Assembly (NCBI GenBank): GCA_002327845.1
Contig: DCUP01000006.1
Span: 1-64,000, forward strand
Direction of reading: 5' to 3'
Source of the DNA: Patescibacteria group bacterium UBA2211
GTDB lineage: Bacteria; Patescibacteriota; Minisyncoccia; Minisyncoccales; Minisyncoccaceae
DNA: 64,000 nt
Under the pieces are notes generated by a model. That model searched no databases. It saw nothing but the letters and a program-made list of their open reading frames with translations, and had not been told where the DNA came from. Position numbers and translations under genes: made by a program. Below are positions 7,427 through 14,946 of the stretch, piece by piece. How positions within the stretch are numbered: the stretch's first letter is position 1; each line of letters starts with the position of its first letter.

Positions 7427-7948
7427 ATGGCATTAACAAGAGAACAAAAACAAAAAATCATCACTGATCTTGAAACCAAGATCGATAAACAAAAGTCAAT
7501 CGTTTTTATGGACTTTAGCAAGATCAAGGTAAAGGAATTGGCTAAATTAAGAGAAAACCTTAAAAAAGAAGGTAGTGAAATGAAGGTAGCCAAGAAAAGT
7601 TTAATGGAAATAGCTCTAAAGAATAAAAACGTAGAGCTTGATTCAAAGAAATTAGGAGGAGAAGTGGCAATAATATTCGGTTATGAAGACGAAATTGCTC
7701 CAAGCAAGATAGTGTATCAATTCTCTAAAGAGAATCAAAACGCTAAGATATTAGGAGGATTTTTAGAAAATAAGTTTTGTGAAATGGCCGACGTTATCAA
7801 ATTAGCCGAATTGCCAAGCAAAGAACAATTATTGGGAATGCTTGTTGGAACATTATCCGCTCCAGCAACAAACTTAGTCGGAGTTCTTTCTGGAAATATG
7901 AGGAAATTGGTATTAGCCCTTTCCCAAATAAGAGATCAAAAAGCATAA
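7427..7948 (+). CDS. rplJ: Ribosomal protein uL10
   Basis: 173 residues, the normal length. L10 forms the stalk base of the large subunit and carries L7/L12 dimers. The N terminus MALTREQKQKIITDLE and the motif TLSAPATNLVGVL (about 141-153) are typical. The ATG at 7427 is chosen because the frame upstream runs through the leader terminator. Followed after 21 nt by rplL, with which it forms the regulated stalk operon. Confidence 0.97.
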   Translation: MALTREQKQKIITDLETKIDKQKSIVFMDFSKIKVKELAKLRENLKKEGSEMKVAKKSLMEIALKNKNVELDSKKLGGEVAIIFGYEDEIAPSKIVYQFSKENQNAKILGGFLENKFCEMADVIKLAELPSKEQLLGMLVGTLSAPATNLVGVLSGNMRKLVLALSQIRDQKA

Positions 7949-7969
7949 TAAATAATAAAATATAAAAAT

Positions 7970-8383
7970 ATGGCAGAAGAAATAGAAACAGTAGAAGTTC
8001 CTGAAAAGTTCAAAAAGCTAGTTGAAGAAATAGAAAAAATGTCAGTATTAGATTTAGCTGAATTAGTAAAAGTATTAGAAAAGAAGTTTGGCGTATCAGC
8101 CGCTCCTCAAATGATGGCAGCCGCAGCAGCTCCAGCAGCCGCCGGTGCAGCCGCAGAAGAGAAATCTTCTTTCAACGTAGTATTAACATCAGCTGGTGAC
8201 AAGAAGATTGAAGTCATCAAGGTTGTAAGAGACTTGACTCAAAAAGGATTAAAAGAAGCCAAGGACTTAGTTGACGCTATTGCTACAGCTCCTCAAACAA
8301 TCAAGGAGGATGCTAAGAAAGAAGAAGCTGAAGAAATGAAAAAGAAATTCGTAGAAGCAGGTGCAACTGTAGAATTAAAATAA
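7970..8383 (+). CDS. rplL: Ribosomal protein bL12 (L7/L12)
   Basis: 137 residues: an N-terminal dimerisation helix pair (about 10-45), an Ala-rich hinge (about 50-64) and the factor-binding C-terminal domain (about 68-137) with [12 protein letters not shown] and [10 protein letters not shown]. It recruits the GTPases EF-Tu and EF-G, whose genes are at the other end of the window. Follows rplJ and ends at a strong terminator. Confidence 0.97.
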   Translation: MAEEIETVEVPEKFKKLVEEIEKMSVLDLAELVKVLEKKFGVSAAPQMMAAAAAPAAAGAAAEEKSSFNVVLTSAGDKKIEVIKVVRDLTQKGLKEAKDLVDAIATAPQTIKEDAKKEEAEEMKKKFVEAGATVELK

Positions 8384-8396
8384 GGATAACAAAAAT

Positions 8397-8424
8397 AACT
8401 CCACGAAAGTGGAGTTTTTTGTTA
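8397..8424 (+). terminator. Intrinsic terminator of rplJ-rplL
   Basis: AACTCCAC GAAA GTGGAGTT followed by T. Confidence 0.88.
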
Positions 8425-8427
8425 TAT

Positions 8428-8911
8428 AAAAAACAAACGCGCATACAGTTTTGTATGACGCGGATTTGATGGATATAAGAAGATTAAATGGTGGGGGCTT
8501 TTGGGGATATTCCAGCTAAGAAGGTGCTTGTAAGACAGCTTTATAGTCTGTTGAATTTTCCCGTTAGGCGCCCTAACCATGGTTGTTTGTAGCAACCGCT
8601 GAAGACACGCATCCTTATTGAATCTCAAGGGGCGCTTCCCGCGCCAATTACTAGAGCATCGTATCACAAGGGGGTCCTTTTCGGAGGGCCGATCAGGCGA
8701 ATTTTATGGTCTGGTCTTGGTACCGGACAGCACACAGGTGTTTGTTTTTATTTACACACAATCATATTTCCCACCACCTCCGTAGGGGATTGGTGTTCAA
8801 AAAGCTTCACTTGTGCCACATTTGGTGGCTGTTTTTAAGGATAATAAATCTCTAAAAACAACCACCAAAACCAATCTTCTTATTTAATATAAAATGAACT
8901 GTTTTACTTAT
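8428..8911 (-). ncRNA. Large structured minus-strand RNA (about 480 nt)
   Basis: Bounded by a promoter (8918-8945) and an intrinsic terminator (stem at 8438-8462, then a U-rich tail to about 8428). It is clearly more G+C-rich than its surroundings and packed with perfect hairpins (GGCGC/GCGCC near 8626-8645, GTTAGG/CCTAAC near 8563-8578, GGTTG/CAACC near 8580-8600). The segment AAGAAGATT near 8875-8883 can pair with AATCTTCTT near 8478-8486, closing the two ends. No good coding frame. It lacks the diagnostic cores of RNase P RNA, tmRNA and SRP RNA as far as I can see. Probably an unassigned or very divergent RNA class. Confidence 0.65.
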
Positions 8912-8917
8912 AAATAT

Positions 8918-8945
8918 ATAATAACCATTTTATTAAATTTGTCAA
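8918..8945 (-). promoter_or_regulatory. Promoter of the large minus-strand RNA
   Basis: On the minus strand TTGACA (8945-8940), 16 bp, TATTAT (8923-8918). Confidence 0.7.
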
Positions 8946-8961
8946 GAGAAGGAAAAGAAAG

Positions 8962-8984
8962 CAAAAACACCCTTGCGGGTGCTT
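8962..8984 (-). terminator. Intrinsic terminator of the thioredoxin-like gene
   Basis: On the minus strand CACCC GCAA GGGTG followed by five T. Confidence 0.75.
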
Positions 8985-8993
8985 TGATTTAAA

Positions 8994-9713
8994 TTACTGA
9001 CAAATGCTAGCTGGTTGGTTTCCTGTAACAAGACAGATAACCTTCTTTAAATTCTCTTTTTCTTTCTCTTCTCCATCTGCTTCACCTGATCCTACTCTAT
9101 AATATTTACAACCGATTACTAAAGTGGGAACTCCTCCTGTGCTATATTTTGAGAATACATCAGAGTCTGTTTCAGAATCAATGTTTTCGTGATAAGAAAT
9201 GGTGTCTCCAAATTGATCAATTACACTCTTGAGTATTGGTTTTTCCCAAACACAGTGAGGACATCCTGATGAACCGAAGAAGTATATTATTGGCTTTTCG
9301 TTCTCAGTACAGACTTCTGTATCTTTTGCTTCGTTAAAGTTTCCATCTAATACAGTTCCAGTGTTTTCTATAGTTGATCCCGTATCTGTTGTGTCTGTTT
9401 CTACCTCCTTATTCATATCGAATGGCTCACTAGCAAAAAGATATCTTCCATCAATGCTGATATATGAACCAAACTTGTTTCCAGCAACCTCAATAGTTAT
9501 TTTCCTAAGATTTCCTATTTGTTCCTTGTCAACACTTACTAGTGTTGCTGTTGTACCAGGAGTTAATAAATTTTTATTAATATATTCTATTGCTTTTTCT
9601 GCTGCTTTCTGAGGAGAACCAATTATTGACTGTGAAAGCAAAACTGCGAGAACAATAGAAACGATTGCAAGAATAATAGTAGCAATCATCCACTTGTTTT
9701 TCATGATTTTCAT
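8994..9713 (-). CDS. Membrane-anchored thioredoxin-fold protein
   Basis: 239 residues from the ATG at 9713 (the frame runs further up, but upstream residues look non-coding; ATG 9704 is also possible). A membrane helix at about 9-30 anchors it. Residues about 35-95 form an uncharacterised extracytoplasmic region, a Thr/Asp-rich linker follows, and the C-terminal domain (about 135-239) is thioredoxin-like with the active site GCPHC and a later TGGVPT cis-Pro loop. Likely a thiol-disulfide oxidoreductase or disulfide-formation factor acting outside the cytoplasm. Two further Cys near the C terminus may form a structural disulfide. Confidence 0.75.
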   Translation of the reverse strand: MKIMKNKWMIATIILAIVSIVLAVLLSQSIIGSPQKAAEKAIEYINKNLLTPGTTATLVSVDKEQIGNLRKITIEVAGNKFGSYISIDGRYLFASEPFDMNKEVETDTTDTGSTIENTGTVLDGNFNEAKDTEVCTENEKPIIYFFGSSGCPHCVWEKPILKSVIDQFGDTISYHENIDSETDSDVFSKYSTGGVPTLVIGCKYYRVGSGEADGEEKEKENLKKVICLVTGNQPASICQ

Positions 9714-9775
9714 GACGTATTTATTTATTATTATATTTCTGATTATATCACTCAAGAATAAAAAAGCAATAAGCC

Positions 9776-9795
9776 AGCCCCGCAATCGCGGGGCT
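9776..9795 (-). terminator. Intrinsic terminator of the acidic protein gene
   Basis: AGCCCCGC and GCGGGGCT form an 8-bp G+C stem with a 4-nt loop. On the minus strand it is followed by a T-rich tail containing TTTTTT. Confidence 0.7.
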
Positions 9796-9808
9796 GTTTG
9801 TTGGAAAA

Positions 9809-10045
9809 TTATTCTTCTTCGTCTGCGTCGTCACCACCCAGTTCTTCATCGATGTCGTCGTCATCATCTTCGTCATCGTCGTCATCAATATCTTCTTCTT
9901 CATCTGTATCATCGCCATCATCTGAAAAATCATCTTCGTTATCAAATTCGCAAATGACTTTTCCTGGATTTTCTTCGGCTTCGCAAGACTCATCTTCTCC
10001 TAATTTTGATTCAATTTCTTCGTTTATTTTTTCTTCAAAAATCAT
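9809..10045 (-). CDS. Small, extremely acidic protein
   Basis: 78 residues, of which more than half are Asp or Glu, the C-terminal half being an almost pure Asp/Glu tail; two Cys near 21 and 32. No family recognised. It recalls acidic tails that mimic nucleic acids, such as that of RNA polymerase delta, but the folded part of delta is absent. Supported by a perfect minus-strand promoter at 10149-10176 and a terminator. The opposite frame would be a poly-Ser protein without promoter support and is rejected. Confidence 0.55.
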   Translation of the reverse strand: MIFEEKINEEIESKLGEDESCEAEENPGKVICEFDNEDDFSDDGDDTDEEEDIDDDDDEDDDDDIDEELGGDDADEEE

Positions 10046-10148
10046 AAATTTTATTAAAGGTTAATTGTAAACACTTTATCTTTTTTAAAAAGATAAAAAT
10101 TATTATTTTTTGTTATAAAGTGCCGACCTTTTTCTATTGATGATATCC

Positions 10149-10176
10149 ATTATAATTATGGAAAAATTATTGTCAA
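10149..10176 (-). promoter_or_regulatory. Promoter of the acidic protein gene
   Basis: On the minus strand TTGACA (10176-10171), 16 bp, TATAAT (10154-10149). The leader is about 97 nt and contains CACTTTAT/ATAAAGTG, which can pair over an inner hairpin. Confidence 0.75.
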
Positions 10177-10248
10177 GTGTTAAATTATGGACAATTTAAT
10201 AGTAAGCAGTTATAATCAATATATCGACATTAAAAATTGCCAAAAAGA

Positions 10249-10623
10249 ATGAATATTTTTATCAAATATCTATACTGGCAGCTGATACTTACGCCAAAAA
10301 AAGTTTTATCTATCTTAAAAAACTATCTTTTATTTGGGTTTGACTTCTTTTCTATAAAAGAGACATTGCGTTCTCTTTTTTCACCCTGGAGAAGATACTT
10401 GTGGGATTATGGCCGAGGATTTGATATCGGTAAATACCTCGAAACATTCGCATCAAATATCATAACTAGGGTAATTGGATTTATAATGAGGCTTTTTTTA
10501 ATTACCTTCTTTTTAATCTACGAAATAGTTGTTTTAGTATTAGGGATAATGATATTCTTCATTTCAATTGTTTATCCATTTTTGTTTATTGTCGCTATAA
10601 TATATGGATTTAAATACCTATGA
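10249..10623 (+). CDS. Small membrane protein coupled to the Clp ATPase
   Basis: 124 residues from ATG 10249 (a TTG at 10237 is less likely). The N-terminal part is basic and aromatic, followed by two hydrophobic helices near 76-120. No family recognised. Its TGA overlaps the ATG of the anchored Clp ATPase (ATGA), so the two are translationally coupled and may work together at the membrane; this partnership is inference. Confidence 0.65.
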   Translation: MNIFIKYLYWQLILTPKKVLSILKNYLLFGFDFFSIKETLRSLFSPWRRYLWDYGRGFDIGKYLETFASNIITRVIGFIMRLFLITFFLIYEIVVLVLGIMIFFISIVYPFLFIVAIIYGFKYL

Positions 10624-13133
10624 TTAATCTAGAAAAAACAGAAATATATAAAGTGGCTCAATTAGAATCAATTTTCTGGTGTTTTAAATTAATTCAAAAA
10701 ATATTTTTAATATTTTCCGGTATCTTCCTACTGTTCTATATTTATAATGTTATTAATGCTAAGGATGCTGACTTGCTGTTTGGCTCAGTAATTGTTACTT
10801 TTTCTGTTTTTGTTTTAACAAAAAACTTAAGTTCTTTTTTTAATGAATATCTTAAAAACCCAAGAAAGAAAATATCTCTAGAGCAAGCATTAGCTGATAA
10901 AAAAGAAAATTTATCTCAATTCTTTAATTTGAAATCAGCTAAATATTTAGATGAAGCAATTAAAGATTCAAAAAGAAATGGATTGCATTATCCTAATTAT
11001 GAAACAATTCTTAAATCATTCTTGGATGTTAAAAATCAAAGAATAATTTTCATTTTCTCAAGATTATTAATTGATTTAAATGGATTGAAAAAAGAATTAG
11101 AATCGAAAGAATGCTTAACACAGATAACAAGAGAAGAATTTGAAGCTATTTTTGAAGAAGCAGGAAGAATATCATTGAAAAGAGGTGGGGAAGAAATAAA
11201 AGAAGGGGATATTATCACTGCTTTAGTTAAAGTAGAGCCACATTTAAAACAAATAATTATCGAATCGGACATTGATGAAGAAGATTTTGAAAAAATAAAT
11301 GATTGGCTGGAAAGAATTTATCTAAAAATACAAAAAGATAAACAATTCTGGTCATATGAAAATCTACTAAAACTGGGATCACTTGGAAAAGATTGGACAG
11401 CTGGATATACTCCTACATTAGATAGTTATTCAATTGATTGGACTGATATTGTAAAAAGAAGAGGTTTTGAAGATATTATTGGACACAAAGAAAAAGTATC
11501 ACAAATAGAAAGAATCTTATCAAAAAAAGATGCTGGTAATGCTTTAATTATCGGAGAACCAGGGGTGGGAAGAAAAAACATTATTCATGGAGTAATCAAA
11601 AAAAGTTTAGTTGGCCAATCCTTGCCCAACGTAAACAATAACCGTTTTATAGAACTAGATATTGTGTCACTTTCCTCAACAACAACTTCTTTTGAACAAA
11701 TGGAAAAAACACTAGAGCAATGCTTTAGAGAAGTTAGCAATGCTGGTAATGTTATTTTAATAATCAATGACTTCCATGATTTCTTGGGAGGGAAAGAAAA
11801 AGCAGGAGTAGTTGATGTTTCTGGAATTATCGGACCATATTTGAATTCTCCGACCTTTAAAACTATCTGTTTAACTTCCTATGCTGGCCTACATCAGTAT
11901 ATAGAGAACAAACCATCTCTTTTGGCGCAATTCCAAAGGATAGAAGTGGAAGAAATGGGAACTGAAGAAACTCTAAAAATATTAGAAAATGACGTTTTTA
12001 AATTAGAAGCTAAACACCAAAAATTTATTTCTTTTAATTCTTTAAAAGAAACTATCATTGTTTGTGAAAAATACATTTCTAATTATCCTTTCCCACAAAA
12101 AGCAATAAATCTTTTAGAAGAAGCTGTGATATATAGTGGGAGAGACACGGAAACAAATATTGTTTTACCAGAACATATTGATAATATGATTTCAGAAAAA
12201 ACAAAAATACCAGTAGGGAAAATAAGAAGCAAAGAAAAAGAAATACTACTAGATCTTGAAGAAATTCTGCACAAAAGAGTGGTTGGACAAGAGGAAGCCA
12301 TTAATGAGATATCTTCGGCCCTAAGAAGGGCTAGGACGGGCGTACAGACCAGAAAAGGACCAATGGGAAGCTTTCTATTCTTAGGACCAACCGGTGTGGG
12401 AAAAACAGAAACCGCTAAGGCTTTAGCTGAAACATATTTTAACTCAGAAGAAAAGATGGTAAGAATCGATATGTCTGAATTCCAAAGAATTGATGATATT
12501 CCAAGACTCCTTGGCTCAGAAAAACAACCAGGTATTTTAACTTCTCAAGTTTCAGAAAATCCATTCTCTTTGGTACTATTAGACGAAATAGAAAAAGCCA
12601 ATCCAGACATTCTTAATGTTTTTCTTCAAGTTTTAGATGAAGGGTACGTTAATGACAATTTGGGAAGGAAAGTTAGCTTTAACAACACAATTATCATCGC
12701 GACATCAAATGCGGGCTATAAGACGATATTAAAGGCAATAGAAGAGAATAAAGAGATGCCAGAGATTAAAAAAGATCTTCTTGCTGCAATCTTTGAAAAA
12801 GGAACCTTTAGGCCAGAATTTATAAACAGATTTGATGGAACAATAGTTTTTAAGTCTTTAACCAAAGAAGATTTACTAACGATTGCTCAGATACAATTAA
12901 ATAAATTAAACAATAACTTAAGGGCAAAGAAAATAGAGCTAGTCATTACCGAAGAATTAAAAAACAAAATTGTTGAATTAAGTTATGACCCAGTCTTCGG
13001 AGCCAGAGAAATGAAAAGGGTTATTCAAGACAAGGTTGAAAATGCGGTTGCTAGAGCCCTATTAAACGATACAATTCCTCAGGGAAGTAAGATTCAAATA
13101 GATTCTGACAATTTTACGATAAGCATTTCTTAA
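10620..13133 (+). CDS. Membrane-anchored ClpC/ClpB-like AAA+ ATPase
   Basis: 837 residues. Two hydrophobic helices at about 22-43 and 50-68 anchor it, unlike soluble ClpC. A helical Clp-N-like region follows (about 90-240). The first AAA module (about 280-440) has a degenerate Walker A, GEPGVGRKN (312-320), with Arg-Lys where GKT is expected, and a Walker B ending Asn-Asp-Phe instead of Asp-Glu. The second module (about 545-760) is intact: GPTGVGKT near 589-596 and LLDEIEKA near 650. The C-terminal D2-small domain is present. Expected to unfold proteins for a protease or disaggregate them at the membrane, powered by D2 only. Confidence 0.87.
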   Translation: MINLEKTEIYKVAQLESIFWCFKLIQKIFLIFSGIFLLFYIYNVINAKDADLLFGSVIVTFSVFVLTKNLSSFFNEYLKNPRKKISLEQALADKKENLSQFFNLKSAKYLDEAIKDSKRNGLHYPNYETILKSFLDVKNQRIIFIFSRLLIDLNGLKKELESKECLTQITREEFEAIFEEAGRISLKRGGEEIKEGDIITALVKVEPHLKQIIIESDIDEEDFEKINDWLERIYLKIQKDKQFWSYENLLKLGSLGKDWTAGYTPTLDSYSIDWTDIVKRRGFEDIIGHKEKVSQIERILSKKDAGNALIIGEPGVGRKNIIHGVIKKSLVGQSLPNVNNNRFIELDIVSLSSTTTSFEQMEKTLEQCFREVSNAGNVILIINDFHDFLGGKEKAGVVDVSGIIGPYLNSPTFKTICLTSYAGLHQYIENKPSLLAQFQRIEVEEMGTEETLKILENDVFKLEAKHQKFISFNSLKETIIVCEKYISNYPFPQKAINLLEEAVIYSGRDTETNIVLPEHIDNMISEKTKIPVGKIRSKEKEILLDLEEILHKRVVGQEEAINEISSALRRARTGVQTRKGPMGSFLFLGPTGVGKTETAKALAETYFNSEEKMVRIDMSEFQRIDDIPRLLGSEKQPGILTSQVSENPFSLVLLDEIEKANPDILNVFLQVLDEGYVNDNLGRKVSFNNTIIIATSNAGYKTILKAIEENKEMPEIKKDLLAAIFEKGTFRPEFINRFDGTIVFKSLTKEDLLTIAQIQLNKLNNNLRAKKIELVITEELKNKIVELSYDPVFGAREMKRVIQDKVENAVARALLNDTIPQGSKIQIDSDNFTISIS

Positions 13134-13156
13134 TTTATAATTGAGCTGTGGATAAT

Positions 13157-13180
13157 AAACACCTAAAAAGGTGTTTTTTA
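13157..13180 (+). terminator. Intrinsic terminator of the Clp gene
   Basis: AACACC and GGTGTT stem followed by six T. Confidence 0.8.
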
Positions 13181-13243
13181 TTTGTCTGTGGATAAATCGA
13201 AAAAACCTTTTAAATAAAGGGGATTTGACGTGTTGACGAGTGG

Positions 13244-13330
13244 TTGACAAGTTTTTTAGAGTGGTGTAAAATGGTCTTACAGTGTTAATAAGTGGGGGAA
13301 AGTGTGGAAAACATAAAAACGTAGTGGATA
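13244..13330 (+). promoter_or_regulatory. mraZ promoter and MraZ-box-like repeats
   Basis: TTGACA (13244-13249), 17 bp, TAAAAT (13267-13272). Downstream, AAGTGGGGGA and AAGTGTGGAA (about 13290-13309) repeat at 10-bp spacing, with AGTGGATAA further on. MraZ proteins bind tandem GTGG-type repeats in their own promoter, so this is a likely autoregulatory operator. Two extra TTGACG copies precede the -35 box. Confidence 0.65.
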
Positions 13331-13339
13331 ACCATATTT

Positions 13340-13771
13340 ATGATAATCGGCCAATACAATTACAATTTAGACCCCAAAAAGAGGTTAACCATTCCTACTA
13401 AATTTAGAAGTGTTTTATCAGAAGGCGCTGTCATAACCAGAGGTATTGACGGATGCCTTTTTTTGTACCCACAAAAGCAATGGAACGAATTAGCTGATAA
13501 ATTAAGCAAGCTTCCTTTATCACAATCAAATGCTAGAAGCTTTGCGAGAGTAATGCTGGCTGGAGCGATGGACGTTAAGGTTGATAGCCTAGGAAGAATC
13601 CTTATTCCTGATTATTTAAAAGAATACGCCAAATTGAACAAAAGCGTAGTTATTGCTGGTTTATACGATAGAATCGAAATTTGGGATGAAGATGCTTGGA
13701 AGAAATATGGACAAACAACTAATACCCAAGTTGAAAGCATGGCTGAAGGATTAAAAGAATTAGGAATATAA
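13340..13771 (+). CDS. mraZ: Transcriptional regulator MraZ
   Basis: 143 residues with two SpoVT/AbrB-type beta domains. The N-terminal pattern GQYNYNLDPKKRLTIPTKF and the second KVDSLGRILIP repeat are diagnostic. It binds DNA as a ring and represses its own dcw cluster. First gene of mraZ-rsmH-ftsL-like-PBP, one base before rsmH. Its own repeat operator lies upstream. Confidence 0.95.
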   Translation: MIIGQYNYNLDPKKRLTIPTKFRSVLSEGAVITRGIDGCLFLYPQKQWNELADKLSKLPLSQSNARSFARVMLAGAMDVKVDSLGRILIPDYLKEYAKLNKSVVIAGLYDRIEIWDEDAWKKYGQTTNTQVESMAEGLKELGI

Positions 13772-13772
13772 G

Positions 13773-14639
13773 ATGCACATACCAGTATTATTAAAAGAAG
13801 TTATTGAATATTTAGATGTTAAGCCAAATGGAAATTACATTGACTGCACACTAAATGGCGGAGGACATACCAGAGAGATATTGAAAAAAAATAGTCCAAA
13901 CGGAAAAGTATTAGGAATAGAAATAGATAAAGAGATATTTGAAAAAATAGAAAAAGAGAAAATAGAAAGATTGATTCCAGTAAATAATTCGTACGTTAAC
14001 ATTAAAGAAATAGCAGAAGAGAATGAATTCAGTAATATCAAAGGAATACTATTTGATATCGGAATGTCTTCTTACCATGTTGACGAGGCAGAAAGGGGAT
14101 TCAGCTTTAATAAAGACGAACCGCTAATAATGAATTACTCAACTGGTTTAACGGCTGAAGAAATATTAAATGAATGGAGCGAAGATGAAATTGAAAAAAT
14201 ATTAAAAGAATACGGAGAAGAAAAATTTAGCAAAAAGATAGCAAAAAAGATTATTGAAACAAGAAAAAGAGAAAAGATAAAAAGCACCTTGCAATTAGTG
14301 AATATTATAAAAGAAGCAACTCCCGGATGGTATCATCACAGCAAAACACACTTTGCAACAAGGACTTTCCAAGCGTTTCGTATCAAAGTCAATAATGAGT
14401 TAGATAACTTCCGTAAAGCGCTCCCAGAGGCTTTAAACCTATTAGAAAAGGATGGAAGGCTAGTAGTTATTTCCTTTCATTCCCTAGAAGATAGAATTAT
14501 TAAAGAATTTTTAAAAGAAAAAGAAAAAAACGGAGAAGTAAAAATAGTAACCAAAAAGCCGATTGTTCCTGAAGATCAAGAAATACAACTTAATCCAAGA
14601 AGCAGGTCGTCTAAACTAAGAGTAGCAATAAAAATATAA
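13773..14639 (+). CDS. rsmH: 16S rRNA (cytosine(1402)-N4)-methyltransferase RsmH
   Basis: 288 residues, slightly shorter than usual. SAM-binding motif DCTLNGGGHT (about 24-33), HIPVLLKEV at the N terminus and the C-terminal VISFHSLEDRIIKEF block are family signatures. Methylates N4 of C1402 in the 30S P site. Sits one base behind mraZ in the conserved dcw order. Confidence 0.96.
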   Translation: MHIPVLLKEVIEYLDVKPNGNYIDCTLNGGGHTREILKKNSPNGKVLGIEIDKEIFEKIEKEKIERLIPVNNSYVNIKEIAEENEFSNIKGILFDIGMSSYHVDEAERGFSFNKDEPLIMNYSTGLTAEEILNEWSEDEIEKILKEYGEEKFSKKIAKKIIETRKREKIKSTLQLVNIIKEATPGWYHHSKTHFATRTFQAFRIKVNNELDNFRKALPEALNLLEKDGRLVVISFHSLEDRIIKEFLKEKEKNGEVKIVTKKPIVPEDQEIQLNPRSRSSKLRVAIKI

Positions 14640-14643
14640 AAAT

Positions 14644-14940
14644 ATGACTATAGCAAAAAACAATTCACAAAGATTCTTCATGATGATAACCCTAGTCTCC
14701 TTAGCTTTAGTTTGCTTTTATGTTTTCCAGGTAGTAAAATTAACAGAATCAGGATATATTAAAGGAGAAAGAGAGACAACTATTAAAGAATTAAAAAGAG
14801 AAGTAGCCTCATTAAAGGTTTCAGTTTCAAAAGACAGAAATCTCGTTAATATCGAAGAAAAAGTTTTGGAAGAAGGCTTCGAGAAGGTGAGTAAGTTGAA
14901 TTACATCATTGTTCCTGAAGCATCCGTTGCTTCCAAATAG
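14644..14940 (+). CDS. FtsL/DivIC-like division protein
   Basis: 98 residues: short cytoplasmic N terminus, one membrane helix (about 12-32), then a predicted coiled coil (about 38-70). Sequence is too diverged to name by itself, but size, topology and position between rsmH and the transpeptidase gene match FtsL, which links FtsQ/FtsB to FtsI in the divisome. Confidence 0.65.
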   Translation: MTIAKNNSQRFFMMITLVSLALVCFYVFQVVKLTESGYIKGERETTIKELKREVASLKVSVSKDRNLVNIEEKVLEEGFEKVSKLNYIIVPEASVASK

Positions 14941-14946
14941 TTTCTT

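Noticed and set aside
8520..8580. Group I intron core on the minus strand (TTCAACAGACTAT resembles the R element)
   Set aside because: No matching S element or P7 partner follows, and no interrupted gene flanks it.
8422..8667. 81-codon minus-strand ORF
   Set aside because: It lies across stable hairpins of the structured RNA and its terminator, and its composition is not protein-like.
8428..8911. RNase P RNA, tmRNA or SRP RNA
   Set aside because: I see no GGAAAGTCC-type P4 core, no tmRNA start, tag frame or T arm, and no GGAAGGAAGC loop. A diverged form cannot be excluded without covariance models.
9798..10064. Plus-strand poly-Ser ORF
   Set aside because: It is the antisense of the Asp/Glu-rich gene, which has the promoter and terminator.
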